A stretch of DNA of 64,000 nt from Takakia lepidozioides (GCA_030704615.1 CM060732.1:70661053-70725052), one strand, 5' to 3'; shown: positions 48,701-60,362, counted from the first letter of the stretch. The notes: generated by a model from the sequence alone, not told the origin. Made by a program: numbers and translations.

Positions 48701-51700
48701 TGCAACTGAAGATAGTTTGGAATAAGCTCAGACACTTGAACCATACCTGGAAAACTGCGATGTTTGCTGACTTCTCAGCACCATCCGGGAGTTGTAACCG
48801 CCCACTTGTTCTTGCCTGTCATTCCCATATACGATTCAACCGACACCCAGAGTTCAGACCCTACGAGGTTGACTCGATCTTGAGCTTCCAAGTGCCAGCT
48901 TGGGCAGGCCCTCTAGGTAGTCATTGAGTTGAAGAGGCTGAGACAAAAGAAAGAAAGGAAGAAAGACAACAACTTCATAGCATCCAAAGGGAAGGCCCCA
49001 ATTTGGACAATGTAGATGAACAAGAAACCCACATCAAACTACACCAAATATGGCATCGTGCCTCATGTAAGCTGCTAGACACTTTGCGTCCTCAAAGCTG
49101 AAGACCTTTTCCAAAGACCAGGAGTTTCCAAGGAGACAATAACAACTCTCTTGGATCAAATAGTACGTAGGACAGGAGAAAAGAATACAGACAGGACAGA
49201 TCCTAACCTTAGGGTGTGTGCCAGTACAATGCCTCATCTCAACCCACAAAGTGTGAGAAGTAACTCTGAAGGCGCCCAAGGCCTTTAGAGGACCGAGGAC
49301 ACAGGTGGATGGGAAGGACCAGATGCTGTTAAGCAAAATGATGCTTGTGAAGAATACCTCATGTTCAAGTGGGAGGTGTCACACTCGGCCTGCAGTATTC
49401 GAAGTCATAAGACATTGTTTGCCATGGCCTTCTGGCCATAGACCCCGCACCCAGTTTGGGCTGAACAGTACATCAAGGAGAGAATGTACTCATACCACGT
49501 TTGCCGTAGCCCTGTGGCCATAGACCCCGAACCATTTCGGCAGAACAAAAGGGACCAGAAACAACCTTCGTGAGGGGCTCATTCCGGTCATGTGACATAC
49601 CTTGGTATAAACAACTAGTTCGGGCTTTCCAATATCCTCTAGAAAGCCGTTCACACAAGCATCAATCTGCTGTGTGTGGGCAGCCCAAAAGGTCGACCCC
49701 GACAGGGCCAGGGCTTTAGGCTCAGCTTCAAGATTTGAAAGTTGGTGAACAGAGGTGCCGGGACAATGTTCTTGATCGTCCTGAAGAGGGTCACTCTCTG
49801 GTGAGAATATCTAGGACCATGTATCAGAAAATAATAGTGTCTTCAGGCTGCCCGCACATCAGAAAATTACAATCTCCTCTTCTTCTCTGCATCTGTTTAT
49901 TGTTCAAAGGTAAGCTTCCTGCCCTGAGTTTAAATGTCAACCTTGTGCCGAGGATAGGAGACCCTTGACATCATCCTTAAGGTACTCGCCCATGTCACAG
50001 ACTGGAAACAAGTTCTCTTCAGCTTTCCAGATATCCACACAGCAGTCCCAATAATAGAGCACAGGGGTTTGCACTAATTTTTCAACAGAACTCGTAGCCT
50101 TGTGTAAAGCAAGACATGCTGTTAGGCTACTTTGGGCAGGTGCTGGTCTTCTGCTTCTTCAAGATGTAGGTTATACTTCTTACCAAGTAGCAAGCATTGT
50201 TGAGCTCATACAGCAGCAAGTTGTTCAGCCAAGGATACATGTGTGTATATGTATCAAGTACATGTCCAATACAGCAAGCACTCAGTCTTTACCCCACAAC
50301 CTCTTGCCCTAGCAGCAGATCCCATAGCCAAAAAATGAAGAGGCCTCAGCTGGTCCTATCACATCAAAGAAACACAGCACGGAATGGCAAGCTTAAACCC
50401 CTTCAAGCTTGTTGTCAATGTACTTAATTGGTGCAACTCCTAACTATTAAAAGCCATAGAAATAGGTAGGTCGCGAGTATGTACTCGTAAGACGTTTGCC
50501 GTAGCACTGTGGCGAACCTGCCCCCAGTTTGGGCAGAACAAGAGGACACTACCTTTGTGACAGGCTCACTCCAGAAGTGGAACTTACCTTGATATAAACA
50601 ATTTGTTTGGGCTTTCTATAAAGCCCTTCAGTCAAGTACCCATCTGCTGTGTGTGATCTGCCCAGCACTTGGTCAGGGCTTTAAGCTCAGCCACGGGATT
50701 TTGAAAGGTGGTGAACAGAGATGCAGGGCCTATGTTCTTGAGCAGATCTCTCTCTGATGAGAATACCCTGGACATTGTATCAGGAAAGGATATCGTCTGG
50801 AGGCCACCTGCACATCGGGCGTGTACAATCACCCTTTCCTCTCTGCATCTATTTATTGTGCAAAGATAGGCTCCACGCCCCGAGTTTAAATTTCAGTCGA
50901 TCACCGAGGGTAGGTAGGCCCTTCAGGCCATCCTTAAGGTGCTCGCCCTTGTCACAGACCGACAAGTTCAGGGAAGTTTACTGCCTAACCTCATTTTGTA
51001 GGACATTCTTTGTGCTTCCGACATGGCCTTAGACACTTCAGCCTCCAACTCAGCTTCATCTAGCATGGTCAGTTCTTCCTGCCTAACATTCATTTCCTTG
51101 AAAATCTCTTCTGCCCTTGTCTGCCAGGACTTGGCCTGTTTAACAGGATGGTTCCTCTTCCAAGAAATAGAGTCGATCATCTTAAGGTATTTGGTATATC
51201 AACCGACCCCACCATCTGACCTAAATGAAATGATACTTTACAACGTCTTTGAGCTTTTGGGGCAGGAGAAGGCATGAAGGAAGAAAGAGAGAGGGCCTTC
51301 TACAAGTAGTACAAAATGAGAGAGATAATGTACTCATAAGACGTTGTAGCCTCGTGGCCATTGACCCCGCGCTCAGTTTGAGCGGAACACAAAGGGACAG
51401 AAACTACCTTTGTCAGGGGCTGACACCGGTAGTATGACTTACCATGGAGAAGACAATTGATCCGAGTTTTCCAGATATCCTCTAGAAATCCCTTTACACA
51501 AGCATCAATCTGCTGTGTGGTTTGCCCAATAACTAGGCCCCAAAAGGGCCTGGGCTTTTGGCTCAGCCTCGAGACTTTCAAAGTTGTAGAGAGTTAGAGA
51601 GAGAGTTAGAGAGAGACACAGAGAGAAGCCAAGGGAAGGATTCTCTGCCACCTTTTGCCATACTTCAAAAGGTACAGTCTCAGCCCTCAGCAGCCATCTT

Positions 51701-54700
51701 GTGCATTTAGGGCGACATGAGGTGCCTGTACCTATTGTTAGGGTTTCCTTTTCTCTTGGGCTATTTCTCGAGTCCCTGGGCCTGCCAAGGTCAGTATTTA
51801 TGGCTTGCCAAAGTTGCGTTTGAGGTTTTTGGTTCTGGGGTGTTGCTCGCCCACAAAAAGAAAAGGAGAGAGAAAGGGACACCTGAATCTCCAGGGCTTG
51901 CCACACCAATTGTGTCAAGTTATGGGTGTGTTGTCGGCGAAGTCCCACAAAATTTACAGTTGCTCCTTTCTGCACCAATGATGAACCAAACTTGACAGAT
52001 GACCACTGCTCCTATATGACAGTAGTCAGAGAATTCCTACAACCCAGAGACAGACTGCAAAGATATGAGTATTAATAGGGATTGATAAAGCCTTCGTACA
52101 AAGTATACAAGACCACACAAACAAGGTGAATATAGATAAGTTATGTCCAAAGTGATCGGAATGTAGGACTATCATGTCAGCAGTTAATGGTCAACAGTTG
52201 GATGACGCTGCTAACCAAGAAGCTCTAGGTCACCAGCGAGCACACCATCCATTCACCTGGTCCTGCACCAAGTTTGAAATTGAAAAAGGAGGACTTCATC
52301 TCTACCACACACTAAAGCAGCAAGTTACAATTAGTCCACCAGGCCATGAAACACTGTTGACTCTTGTGCACATTGTAAAGTCTTCCATCTCCACTAAACA
52401 GTCTACTGAACTCTGCAAGAGGATAAAATCATGGGCAAGTCAGGACGTGAATGAGGCAAACTAATCCTGTTTTCACCTTTCCTTTGACATGAAGCTCCCA
52501 GCCTCCAATCTCTTTTGCTGAGCCCACTGCAAATGGCCCATCGTCCATATCTGTAGTGTGCTTTGGCCACAGCTTGATGGAACTCCCTTCCTCATCAGCA
52601 AGATAGAAAAACAGTGAGACTGGTTGCTTTGATTGCCGAGTCTCCTCACTGCACGACCAAAATTTCTCTGCTTCCGAAGTTTAGCTCCTGAGTTAAGGTG
52701 TGGGTCCAAGAGTCAAGTGCATGTGACACCTGGGTAACTGACCACAACCACTTCCCCCCCACCTTCCCTCTCTCTTCCTCCCTCCTCTCCCTGTCCTCTA
52801 GGAAGCCTATTGCCATTGGGTGGACTTGATACGGGAGTACATAAATATCTCTGTGACTAAATGCTGGCATGCATTGGATTTAGTTGGAGAGTTTGGGGCC
52901 TTTCCCTCTTTAGAATATGCCTACGCGGACCATTCCCTGCAGCTCCCTGGAGTGTGATCTCTGAATGGTAACAAGCGGACCCCTACCGCTTGGGGGCAGT
53001 CGTATGCTCTGTCTAGCATACTCGGCACTTGGGCTAGGGTTGGTCCTTTTGCTTAAACTTATAGCCTGCGAAATCTACCAATCCATTACCTCTTATCAAT
53101 AACAACACTCCCCAAGGTGATTCCTGGGAATTGGTTACTTATGCCAAATCTAGGACTTCATGCGTAGTTTTTGGGGTGAATCCCAGGATGGACGATGTGT
53201 CCTTTAAAACTACATGCTCCTGCTTAGGCTTGGATTATATGGCTAATGGTTCCATTTCGAGACTTTTGAAGGTTGCAATGCCCAAAAATGCTACTAATAG
53301 AGTCTCACATCAATTCAATCTAGAAGAAGTCCGTCCTTGACTGGCTGGAGAGCGGTCTTAGACATTGGTGATTCAATGAGGCGCTCTAGGGAGACAACCA
53401 AGGGCAGGGACTTCAACTTAAGAGTTTCTAACCAGTTTGATGCTCTGGATGAGGTTGATTCCAAGCAGTCAGACGGACAAACTGTCCGAAGTGCGCGGAG
53501 ACCAATCCTTAAAGTTTACACAAGACGAGCAAAATCTACACACAGGGTAATTGTCCCCCTTTTGCAGAACGGTTGGCCGTCCAGGAGCAATCATAGGCTA
53601 CCTAGACGACAAACAATTCACATGCAAAGGGCTGGCTTGCGGCTGGGCACTTTCAATTTCGCAGGGCTGACTAACCAAAGGAAACAACTCGAAGTGGGAC
53701 AAGTTCTTCGGGCAAATGACATTCATATCTGTGCTGGGCAAGAGACATGGGAAACTCCGGACAAACTGGTTGGAGATGTCAATGGTAATAAGTGGATAGG
53801 TAGGATGTGCGATCTTAATGCAGCCTCTGCCAAATATGGTCAAAAAGGGGTTGGATTCTTTGTCCGTGATTTCTTGTGTGACAATTGTGAAATTATCAAC
53901 AAGGGTTGCAGTATGAGCACAGTATTTGGCTAAAACTGAAACTGAAGGGCGGCATGAATACGAAGGACCTCTTCCTGGGTTGTGTTTACATGCCCACAGA
54001 GGGGACCCTTAGCTGACGCAGACAAAGCCTTCGAAGACGTAAAGCTGGACTGTGCTAAGTTCCTCGCCAAAGGTCAGGTGGTCTTATTGGGTGACTTCAA
54101 TGCCCGGGTGCGTAAAGGCCTTCAGCTTTTGACCTTGAATAATAGGTCAAAAGGAGACCAAGTGCAGTGGACTCGTGAGAAAGCCCAAACTGGGGAACGT
54201 TCCATTGTGGATTATATCATAATGGACAAAAATTTGTTTCCCCAGAGTGCCAGTGTGTTGATCGACAGAACTGATATTGGTACCTCTGACCACTTCCTGG
54301 TTTGGACTGAGATGAAAAGGTGTTTTCCCAACACCAAGAGATCTGTGATACGTTCCATTCGGAAGTGGCGCATAGAAAATTCCATAATGAAGAGGTCAAG
54401 GCTGGTATGTCCAGGCCTTGCAAGAGGCTCTCCCTCATTTTGTCCACTCGCTCCAAGACCTTCAGTCTCGCTCTGGCAATGCAAGAAATGAAGTCGAAAC
54501 AGCAGTGGATTCTTGGGAGAGTTTCGTCTCCTCTGTGGCAGACAAGATCATTGGGAGGAAACCAAATGTCTGTGGTAGAGCTGTTAATTGGTGGACCAAT
54601 GAGATTAAACCCAAGATAGCTGAGAGACGAGTCCTCTATAAAGAGTGCTGCAATTTGAAAACCAACAAAGAATTGTGGGCTAGGTACTACCAGATCTGCA

Positions 54701-57700
54701 AAGATATCAATCAGCTTGTAAGGTCCCAGAAGAAATTATACTGGGACAAGCTATACAGTGAAATAAACTCAAACCACCATGGTGGTAATGACAAAGACAT
54801 TCTGGTTGGCCCTTCAACGTTTGTACAAGCCGGAAAACTGTCAGCAAGTACAAGCGCTGAAGACTACTAAGGGTGCAGTGGTGACTTCAACGGTTGACAT
54901 TGTCAAAACCTTTGAAACCCACTACAGTATCCTTGGCAGAATTTCTAGGTCTAACAGTGAGGGGTCCTCTGAAGAATGGAAGGACACAGTTGGAAAAACT
55001 GTTCCTATGATTCAAGACAGCCCTGATGAACTGGAGTATATTTCAAAGGCTTACAACGCTCCCATTAGTTCTTCTGAGATTGTGGAAGCAATTGAGCATT
55101 TAAACGGATATAAAGCTGGTGGCATGGTCAACACGCTTATCAAGCACGGTGGCAATCCCATGATAGAGGCCCTAGTTCTTCTCTTTAACCTTATCTGGAG
55201 GACTGAGATGATCCCCTTTCGCTGGCGACAGGGGGTTGTCAATCTATACAAGAAGGGTGACAAGGAAGAACCGGGGAACTACCGAGGCATCTCGCTCTTA
55301 ATGCTGTTGGCAAGATATTTTGCAGAGTTACAAGAACTCGTCTCGAGGTTGATCTGGAATCAAGAGGTCGTTTCCACGAAGGCCAAGCTGGCTTTTGGCA
55401 AAACAGGGGCTGTATGGATCATATTTTCACTCTAAGCCAGATTATCCAGGGAAGGAGGGAAACCCACTTTTTTTCTCTTGGATGTCAATAAGGCTCATGA
55501 CACACTGTGGAGAGACGGTCTATGGCTCCGCTTCTGGTCATGTGGGATCAAGGGAAAGATGTGGAGAGTTGTCCATAACTTGTATGCTCACACCAAAAGT
55601 TGTGTCACTGTTAATGGACAGAAGTCTAACTTCTTTGACATAGACCAAGGTGTAGCTCAAGGATGTACCCTCTCCCCTCTGCTCTTCAAAGTTTTCATCA
55701 ATCAACTCCTAGAGGATGTGGAAGGTGTGGGATTTGGGTTAAGAGTGGGTGATGCCATCATACCAGCCCTTATGTTTGCCGATGACTTCGCAGGCATAGG
55801 GGAGACTCCTTCCAACCTCCAGGAGTTGATTGATTGCGCGAAGAGACACGTTGACCTTTGGGGGCTAGAGGCTAACGACAGTAAACGTGCAGTGGTGGCA
55901 TTCAACGACCCAGGAGAGGAAGGAAGTGATTTCAAGTGGCAGTGGGGTAGCCAAGAGATTCCGGTCCTCCCTTCCTATACATACCTGGGCTTTGAGTTTT
56001 CCTCCAACTGTAACTGGGATGCGCATATTCAGAAAGTTGTTCAAACTGGCAAGCGCAAAGCGCTGGGTCTCACTAAATTTTTCCACTGCAGAGGGATCAA
56101 CTCTGAGGTCAAGAAAACCATGCTTGTCGCGTTATTAGACCTGCCTTGGAGTACGCATCTGCAATATGGGTTAATAACTCCAACCAGGCTAAGTCTCTAG
56201 AATCCATTCAAGTGAAGGAGTGCATGTCAGCATGCTCCAAAACAGCCAATGTGGCTGTTCGGTTGGCATCCCTCCCTTAAGCTCCCGACCAGATGAATTC
56301 AAGGTCAGATGGTGGGGTCAGCTGCAACACATCTCCAACATCAGATATCCTAAGTTAATCGACTCTATATCTTGGAAACAGGATCGCCCTGTCAAACAGG
56401 CTAAGTCCTGGCAGAAGAGAGTAGAAGAGATTCTCAAAGATCTGAATCTTAATCCGCGAGTCTTGACCCTGCTGGATAAATCTGACTTAGAGGCATTAGT
56501 GTCCAAAGCCATGACTGTTGCCAGGAAATTGTCTGATGAAAATGAAGTTAGGCAGAAAACTTCCCTGAACTTGTTCCAGTCTGTGACATGGGGGAGGACA
56601 TCATGGATGACCTCAAGAGTCTACCCACTCTCAGCACTAGACTGAAACTCGGGGCGGGAAGCCTACCTTTGAACAGCAAACAGAAGCAGAGAGGAAAGGG
56701 AGAGTGCGATTGCCCGTTGTGTGGGCAACCTGACGACAATATTCATTTTCTGACTCACTGTCCGGGGTTCTCTCACCAGAGAGACACTCTCCTCAAATCT
56801 ATCAAGGGAATTGTGCCTGTACCTCTGTTTACCAACTTTGAAAGTCTCGAGGCTGAGCCAAAAGCCCAGGCCCTTTTGGGGCCTAGTTATTGGGCAAACC
56901 ACACACAGCAGATTGATGCTTGTGTGAAGGGATTTCTAGAGGATATCTGGAAAACCCGGATCAGTTGTTTATTTCAAGGTAAGTCTTACTACCGACATCA
57001 GCCCGACAAAGGTAGGTTCTGTCCCTTTGTGTTCCGCTCAAACTGGGCGCGGGGTCAATGGCCACAAGGCTACGGCAAACAACATCTTATGAGTACATTC
57101 TCTTCCTCCCTCATTCTTGTCCATAAAGTTTGACTAGCAATCACATGTAGTGCACTGGCCGTAGTCTGCCCTTTCATTTTACAGTGGGTGTTGAAGGGCA
57201 GGATACAATTTAGTATACCGCGGATGCAAGCTCTCAAATCAGCACTCAATACCCTGTAATTGAATTGTTGCTGGTTGGACGTAAGCACTACAGAAATTTC
57301 CAGTCTACCCTCCTGGATTAAAACCCCAGAACCAACTCTGAAAGGCTATGCATCCACCAAGGATTATACCATCAAGGATAGGTCATAGCCAAAGTCGCAG
57401 GGAACAGAAAATGAGTAGGCATTTCTCGTATCAGGCAATATCTTGTTCTTTCGTGCTGCTGTCTGGAAGAATGACCAAGCAGACAAGGTCGTAAGGGGTT
57501 CTGGCATACCTGTTTCCGGATGAAGGAGTTGATTCTACTTCTGCTTGAATGCGAACTGCCCAGTCACCTCCATAGCCGCTGCCAGGCTCGCGGCTTTTGA
57601 AAAACAATGTAGTTATGTGGACCCCTTGATCCACTATTTCCTGGACCCTCATTCAAGAAAAGTTGAGTTGAACTATACATTAAGACAAACAAGAACAAAA

Positions 57701-58757
57701 GGACAGTTTTACTCCTTCCCTTGCCTTCAATTTCCTCTCTTATCTGGCAGGCATCGAGGTGCTGGCATTATTTATACCGACATTGGCATCAAAACGAGCG
57801 ATGCACTGTTGGGTGTAAACCTCCAAAGCGTCACCACCTGTTGCAATGGCAAAGTAGTACAGCTTATGTACTCTCCTTTCTCAACACAAAGAGTGAGACA
57901 GAACAAGTTTGAAGAGGAAGAGGGCTGTGTTTCAAGTATCACATACCTGACGACCATACGAGGAGCCATCATGGCGGACCCATGCATATTGGCTAAGCCC
58001 ATCAGATTCCTCACATGTATGCCTCAAAGCATAACGCCCTTCCTTTACTCCTAGCCACATCAGCCCTGCTAGCAATGATTTTGGGGTTCTGCAACCAGTA
58101 TTGATGTTGTTTTAAATTATGTAGTTGCAATATTTCACAAGTTGCCGCTGAAGATGGCTTTCTACTTTCTCTCTCTGCCAAAACCGTCATTAAGTTTCAA
58201 CCAGTTCCAACTGTGAGTGACACTTGTATTTGAAAGAAAGTTTGGGTGCCTTTAGCTGGGAGGGTGCGTCACTGCCTCTAATGTTATAACAACAAAGTCT
58301 GCAAAGGGACATAACCTCACCTGGCCCGAATGCCTAAGTAAAGGCTTGAGCGATAAGTCCCCCAATACAAACGCTCCCTGTGTTCCGCTTGAAACTGCAG
58401 TTTTACCACCAAGTGAGAAAACAAATCGGCTCAGCTGCAACCTTCAAACCACACTTGTTGAAGTAATCGGTTTCCTTAGACACGGCTTTGGGTTTGTCTG
58501 CGAGAAACAGATGAGAAATGTACTCATTGACCGATCAATGCTTCTATTGGAGGTGACGTACCCTCGAGCGCATAGTCCCCAAGGATGGAAGGTGCTCCTG
58601 GAGCCCAGGGTATGAATCTCAGCCCCCGATTGCTCTAGTGATCGCACGAAATCGCAAGCAATCCACTTTCAGGGATTTGCTGTTGCATGAAGGGCTGGAA
58701 TTGACATCATACTTATATTATATTACTGATTACAGCACTCTACCTCACCCATGTGGC

Positions 58758-58795
<38 letters not shown>

Positions 58796-59220
58796 GAAAT
58801 TGAAAGGGGGTTTGGTGGAGAGAGCGATTGCATATGCCCTACCTGGGACAAGTCAGTGACACGTTTCAGAGGCAATGGTGTCAGTGCCCTGGGGAGCTTG
58901 CTCTTGGAGGTTCCCCCTTCCTCTTTCATATACAGGAGCCACCCTGCTAACACAATGCACACTACGGCAAAACCCCCACAAATGAACATCCCATTTAAAC
59001 CCCTGAACAGCCTGCCTTTCTTGCTACTTCTGATAGCTTTCGAAGGCCTTCGTGCCGGCTTCAGCCGAGGTGATGTAGAGCTCCCATCCAAATAGGATGC
59101 GGGATACTTTCCTTTGGAGATTTTCCGCTCTTGCAATGAGCCCTGCATTTCGCCCGGATCCAAGAATTCCAAATTGCATGCACCCAAACCACGCGCATTA
59201 CTTCTAGTTTCTGGTACCAT
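36736..59220 (-). CDS. GCS1: Mannosyl-oligosaccharide glucosidase (ER alpha-glucosidase I, GH63)
   Basis: This enzyme removes the terminal alpha-1,2-glucose from Glc3Man9GlcNAc2 on new glycoproteins in the ER. There are 22 exons with GT-AG borders: 59220-58843, 58394-58321, 58088-57947, 57640-57510, 52648-52477, 51969-51883, 48705-48495, 48025-47943, 47606-47496, 47256-47129, 46906-46799, 46489-46416, 46049-45918, 45797-45730, 45180-45040, 44806-44756, 44434-44378, 43904-43752, 38266-38175, 37551-37432, 37072-37025, 36874-36736. Phases agree at every join and the total is 2,700 nt (899 aa; plant homologues are about 850). The N-terminus has a basic cytosolic tail and one membrane anchor ([18 protein letters not shown]), as in type II ER proteins. 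Family blocks in order are [48 protein letters not shown]-type, [21 protein letters not shown] (the substrate-binding motif of the family), NSEHxAPYWRG-like, LWEHYD and the C-terminal PFTGWTSL. Exon 9 could start 6 nt later. TEs fill introns 4, 6 and 18, but no exon is damaged. Confidence 0.93.
37730..37935 (-). mobile_element. SINE copy, diverged
   Basis: In reverse complement it has a box-A-like ATGGCCCAGTGGTTA start, GGTGTCACCC, AGGTGTCCATCTTTC and GGGGTGAAGAGTC, the 3' module shared with the intact SINE. It is longer than that SINE and lies in intron 19 of the glucosidase gene, in the sense orientation. Confidence 0.6.
38340..38715 (-). mobile_element. LINE-B 5'-end fragment
   Basis: It reads leftwards and matches the 5' start of the long LINE-B (52,890-53,240): GCGGGCCATTCCCTGCAG, the CCCTAGCCCAAGTGCC-like part and the first codons RMDDVSFKT. 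LINEs normally lose 5' ends, so a piece holding only the 5' end implies deletion or rearrangement. Its left border is about 80 bp upstream of the exon 19 acceptor. Confidence 0.75.
38812..39680 (-). mobile_element. LINE-A, longest copy (5'-truncated)
   Basis: An open frame of 252 codons (39678-38920) encodes the LINE-A C-terminal region. Conserved features are [20 protein letters not shown], a CPAC...DEHFFYCP zinc-type motif and [21 protein letters not shown] at the end. The family 3' UTR and ATTTC terminus follow. A GA run at 39,680-39,690 marks the truncation point. It lies in intron 18 of the glucosidase gene, in the sense direction. Confidence 0.8.
40575..42190 (+). mobile_element. LINE-B copy, internally deleted
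   Basis: The endonuclease start ([21 protein letters not shown]) is joined near 40,970 to the RT region after loss of about 1.2 kb. The RT part has [10 protein letters not shown], but the active site reads FVNDF instead of FADDF, and a stop follows (PPNL-stop). It ends near 42,190 where a LINE-A tail begins. It lies antisense within intron 18 of the glucosidase gene. Confidence 0.85.
42200..42318 (+). mobile_element. LINE-A 3' tail
   Basis: CCCATAAACTCTTTGAACTT core, GACGTTGTAAAGTATC and an ATTTCATTC end. The same tail in the same relative place recurs inverted at 51,220-51,280. Confidence 0.7.
42235..43480 (+). repeat. Inverted duplication, arm 1 (partner 50,020-51,280)
   Basis: A LINE-A tail, a 5'-truncated LINE-B fragment (WWGQL region to the GAGTACATAC end) and about 450 bp of non-LINE DNA with a conserved TTGACAACAAGCTTTGAGGG segment occur here. 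The same parts occur in reverse complement and the same order in intron 6 of the glucosidase gene. This arm is in intron 18. Confidence 0.85.
43480..43650 (+). mobile_element. LINE-B terminal fragment
   Basis: It contains the extreme LINE-B 3' end: CTCACAAAGGTAGTTTCTGG, the TTCTGCCCAAACTGGGCGCG segment and CTTATAAGTACATTC. Confidence 0.75.
43985..44182 (+). mobile_element. SINE-related fragment
   Basis: It shares TGTCACCCATTATAG, GAAGATGTCCACCTT and GGTAAAGAGACACCATA with the 37.7-kb and 30.2-kb SINEs. It lies in intron 17 of the glucosidase gene, antisense. The CTTGGTATCAGAGGGAG inside resembles a copia primer-binding site by chance. Confidence 0.5.
48251..48351. repeat. Long inverted repeat (hairpin) in glucosidase intron 7
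   Basis: Arms 48251-48290 and 48311-48351 pair over about 40 bp with few mismatches (shared core GAGCACGGTGAATAC and its complement) around a 20-nt GC-rich loop. The bordering intron is AT-balanced, so the GC-rich stem stands out. Confidence 0.9.
49034..50015 (-). mobile_element. LINE-A and LINE-B fragments
   Basis: 49,034-49,336 is a degenerate LINE-A C-terminal part ([23 protein letters not shown]). 49,400-50,015 is LINE-B 3' DNA, with two partial copies of the CTCATTCCGGT...GTAGCCCTGTGGCC end. All minus strand, in intron 6 of the glucosidase gene. Confidence 0.75.
50020..51280 (-). repeat. Inverted duplication, arm 2 (partner 42,235-43,480)
   Basis: It carries the same composite in reverse: about 450 bp non-LINE DNA (50,020-50,440), the LINE-B fragment (50,470-51,210) and the LINE-A tail (51,220-51,280). 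By eye the arms differ by scattered substitutions and small indels. It lies in intron 6. Confidence 0.85.
51300..51600 (-). mobile_element. LINE-B 3' fragment
   Basis: The minus-strand frame shows [21 protein letters not shown], followed by the LINE-B end CTTATGAGTACATTATCTC. It is 5'-truncated next to a GAGAGTTAGAGAGAGA run. Confidence 0.8.
52890..57105 (+). mobile_element. LINE-B, nearly full-length non-LTR retrotransposon
   Basis: About 4.2 kb in intron 4 of the glucosidase gene, antisense to it. Order: short 5' region, basic N-terminal part (53.34-53.6 kb), an apurinic-type endonuclease with [24 protein letters not shown] and TSDHFLVW, then RT with VAQGCTLSP and active site MFADDF near 55,770, then a WWGQL region and a C-terminal CPLC-x4[10 protein letters not shown] zinc motif at about 56,720. 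The 3' end lies near a GAGTACATTCTC motif at 57,095. Frameshifts and stops (for example after 53,930, near 54,490, 55,435 and 56,200) make it unable to code for a full protein. Most other fragments in the window derive from this family. Confidence 0.9.
58761..58793. repeat. (GA)n microsatellite
   Basis: About 16 GA units in intron 1 of the glucosidase gene (CT-rich in the transcript). Confidence 0.95.
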
Positions 59221-59349
59221 AAATCATCGCAGCTCGATGCCGCATTACTTCAAGAAGTTGGCATGCAGACCCTCGAACTTCCAATCCCACACTCTTTCTC
59301 TCCTGTCACTGACCTACTTGCAACAAGGGGTGACATACATGTAGTCCCG

Positions 59350-59382
59350 CCATATAATATATATATAAATATATTATATGAT
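59350..59382 (-). promoter_or_regulatory. AT palindrome, possible core promoter of the glucosidase gene
   Basis: A near-perfect palindrome of TATATA repeats lies 131-162 bp upstream of the start codon at 59220. It could supply a TATA box for the leftward gene. The transcription start cannot be seen. Confidence 0.35.
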
Positions 59383-59399
59383 ACATTGGCAGAAAATGG

Positions 59400-60300
59400 G
59401 AGGTAGCCCTTTCAACTTTATTCGCATTATTGAAGGGAAAAAAATTAAAACTCTTGTATGCTCGAAGGCCGCCGTAAGGCATGTGCTCACGGTGGACTGT
59501 GCTGGATAACTCTTGAACAATATTCCGATGAGAGGAGGAAAGAGTATGACCTAGAGTAAACTAGATCCCTAGCCATGGCCTGTGCGACCAGAGTAGACAG
59601 GAACTGACGACAGTTGGCCATGCCTAAGTGAGCCGAATGATAGCAGAAGACTTGGAGGGGGAATCGTATTAGACGAGAGAGGAAATGAAGGATGGAGGTA
59701 GAGCCTCCTGCAGGGTAGCTTAGGGGAGTGGAGCAACAATGAACCCTAGCTATGAAGGATTACAGAGAGCCCCGAGAGGGGCGAAGTCAAATGATGGAAT
59801 TATGCTATCTATGGAAGTGAAGCATGGCCTTAGATGTAATCATGATATGTTTCCAATTGACGTCATTCCTCTCAAACTCGGGGGACGCTGAAGAGCTGGG
59901 ATCTGTGACCCCCTTGCCAATGAGAGGGAATTATGTCCGCCCAGAGATGTATCATTTCAACCACATTGTTGGGGGCATAAATATTGATGAAGCCAATTGG
60001 TTCCGTGTCATTGGGAAGAAGGAGACAGTAGAATTGAACTCTGCCTGGCTCCCAAACCTCATCTTTGAGACAGAACTAGTTTAGGGAGGGGGGGACGAGG
60101 ATGGCTATACCTCCTGTGTTTCCGTTGTAGGATAGTTTCCAGAGCACAGAGGATTTCGGCCAGAGCTAGTTAGTTAATTTAAGGATTCTCCTATCATAGA
60201 GTTTGTGTCCTTGAAGGAAGTTATACAACGGCCTCTATTGGAATGAGGGGTGTAAGCCACGCAGATAACTTGATTTTTTTGAGTGCCATCTGATCTGACC
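59400..60300. other. Unassigned region with short frame 59824-60084
   Basis: The 86-codon frame (plus strand) has no recognised domain. It ends just before a GGGAGGGGGGGA purine run, an arrangement that recalls a retroelement ORF end and polypurine tract. No LTR was found to support that. Confidence 0.2.
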
Positions 60301-60321
60301 CAAGTCCACCAGGGAAGCTAG

Positions 60322-60362
60322 CGCGTGAGCGCGCTCACGTTTAGTGCACTAAGCGTGAGCAC
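60322..60362. repeat. Overlapping palindromes
   Basis: CGTGAGCGCGCTCACG is a perfect palindrome. It overlaps a second, 28-bp near-perfect palindrome centred on TTAGTGCACTAA that ends in CGTGAGC. Confidence 0.85.

Noticed and set aside
51505-51978. 157-aa minus-strand frame
   Set aside because: Only its first part (51969-51883) is coding, as glucosidase exon 6. The rest is intron and LINE-B remnant read in frame.
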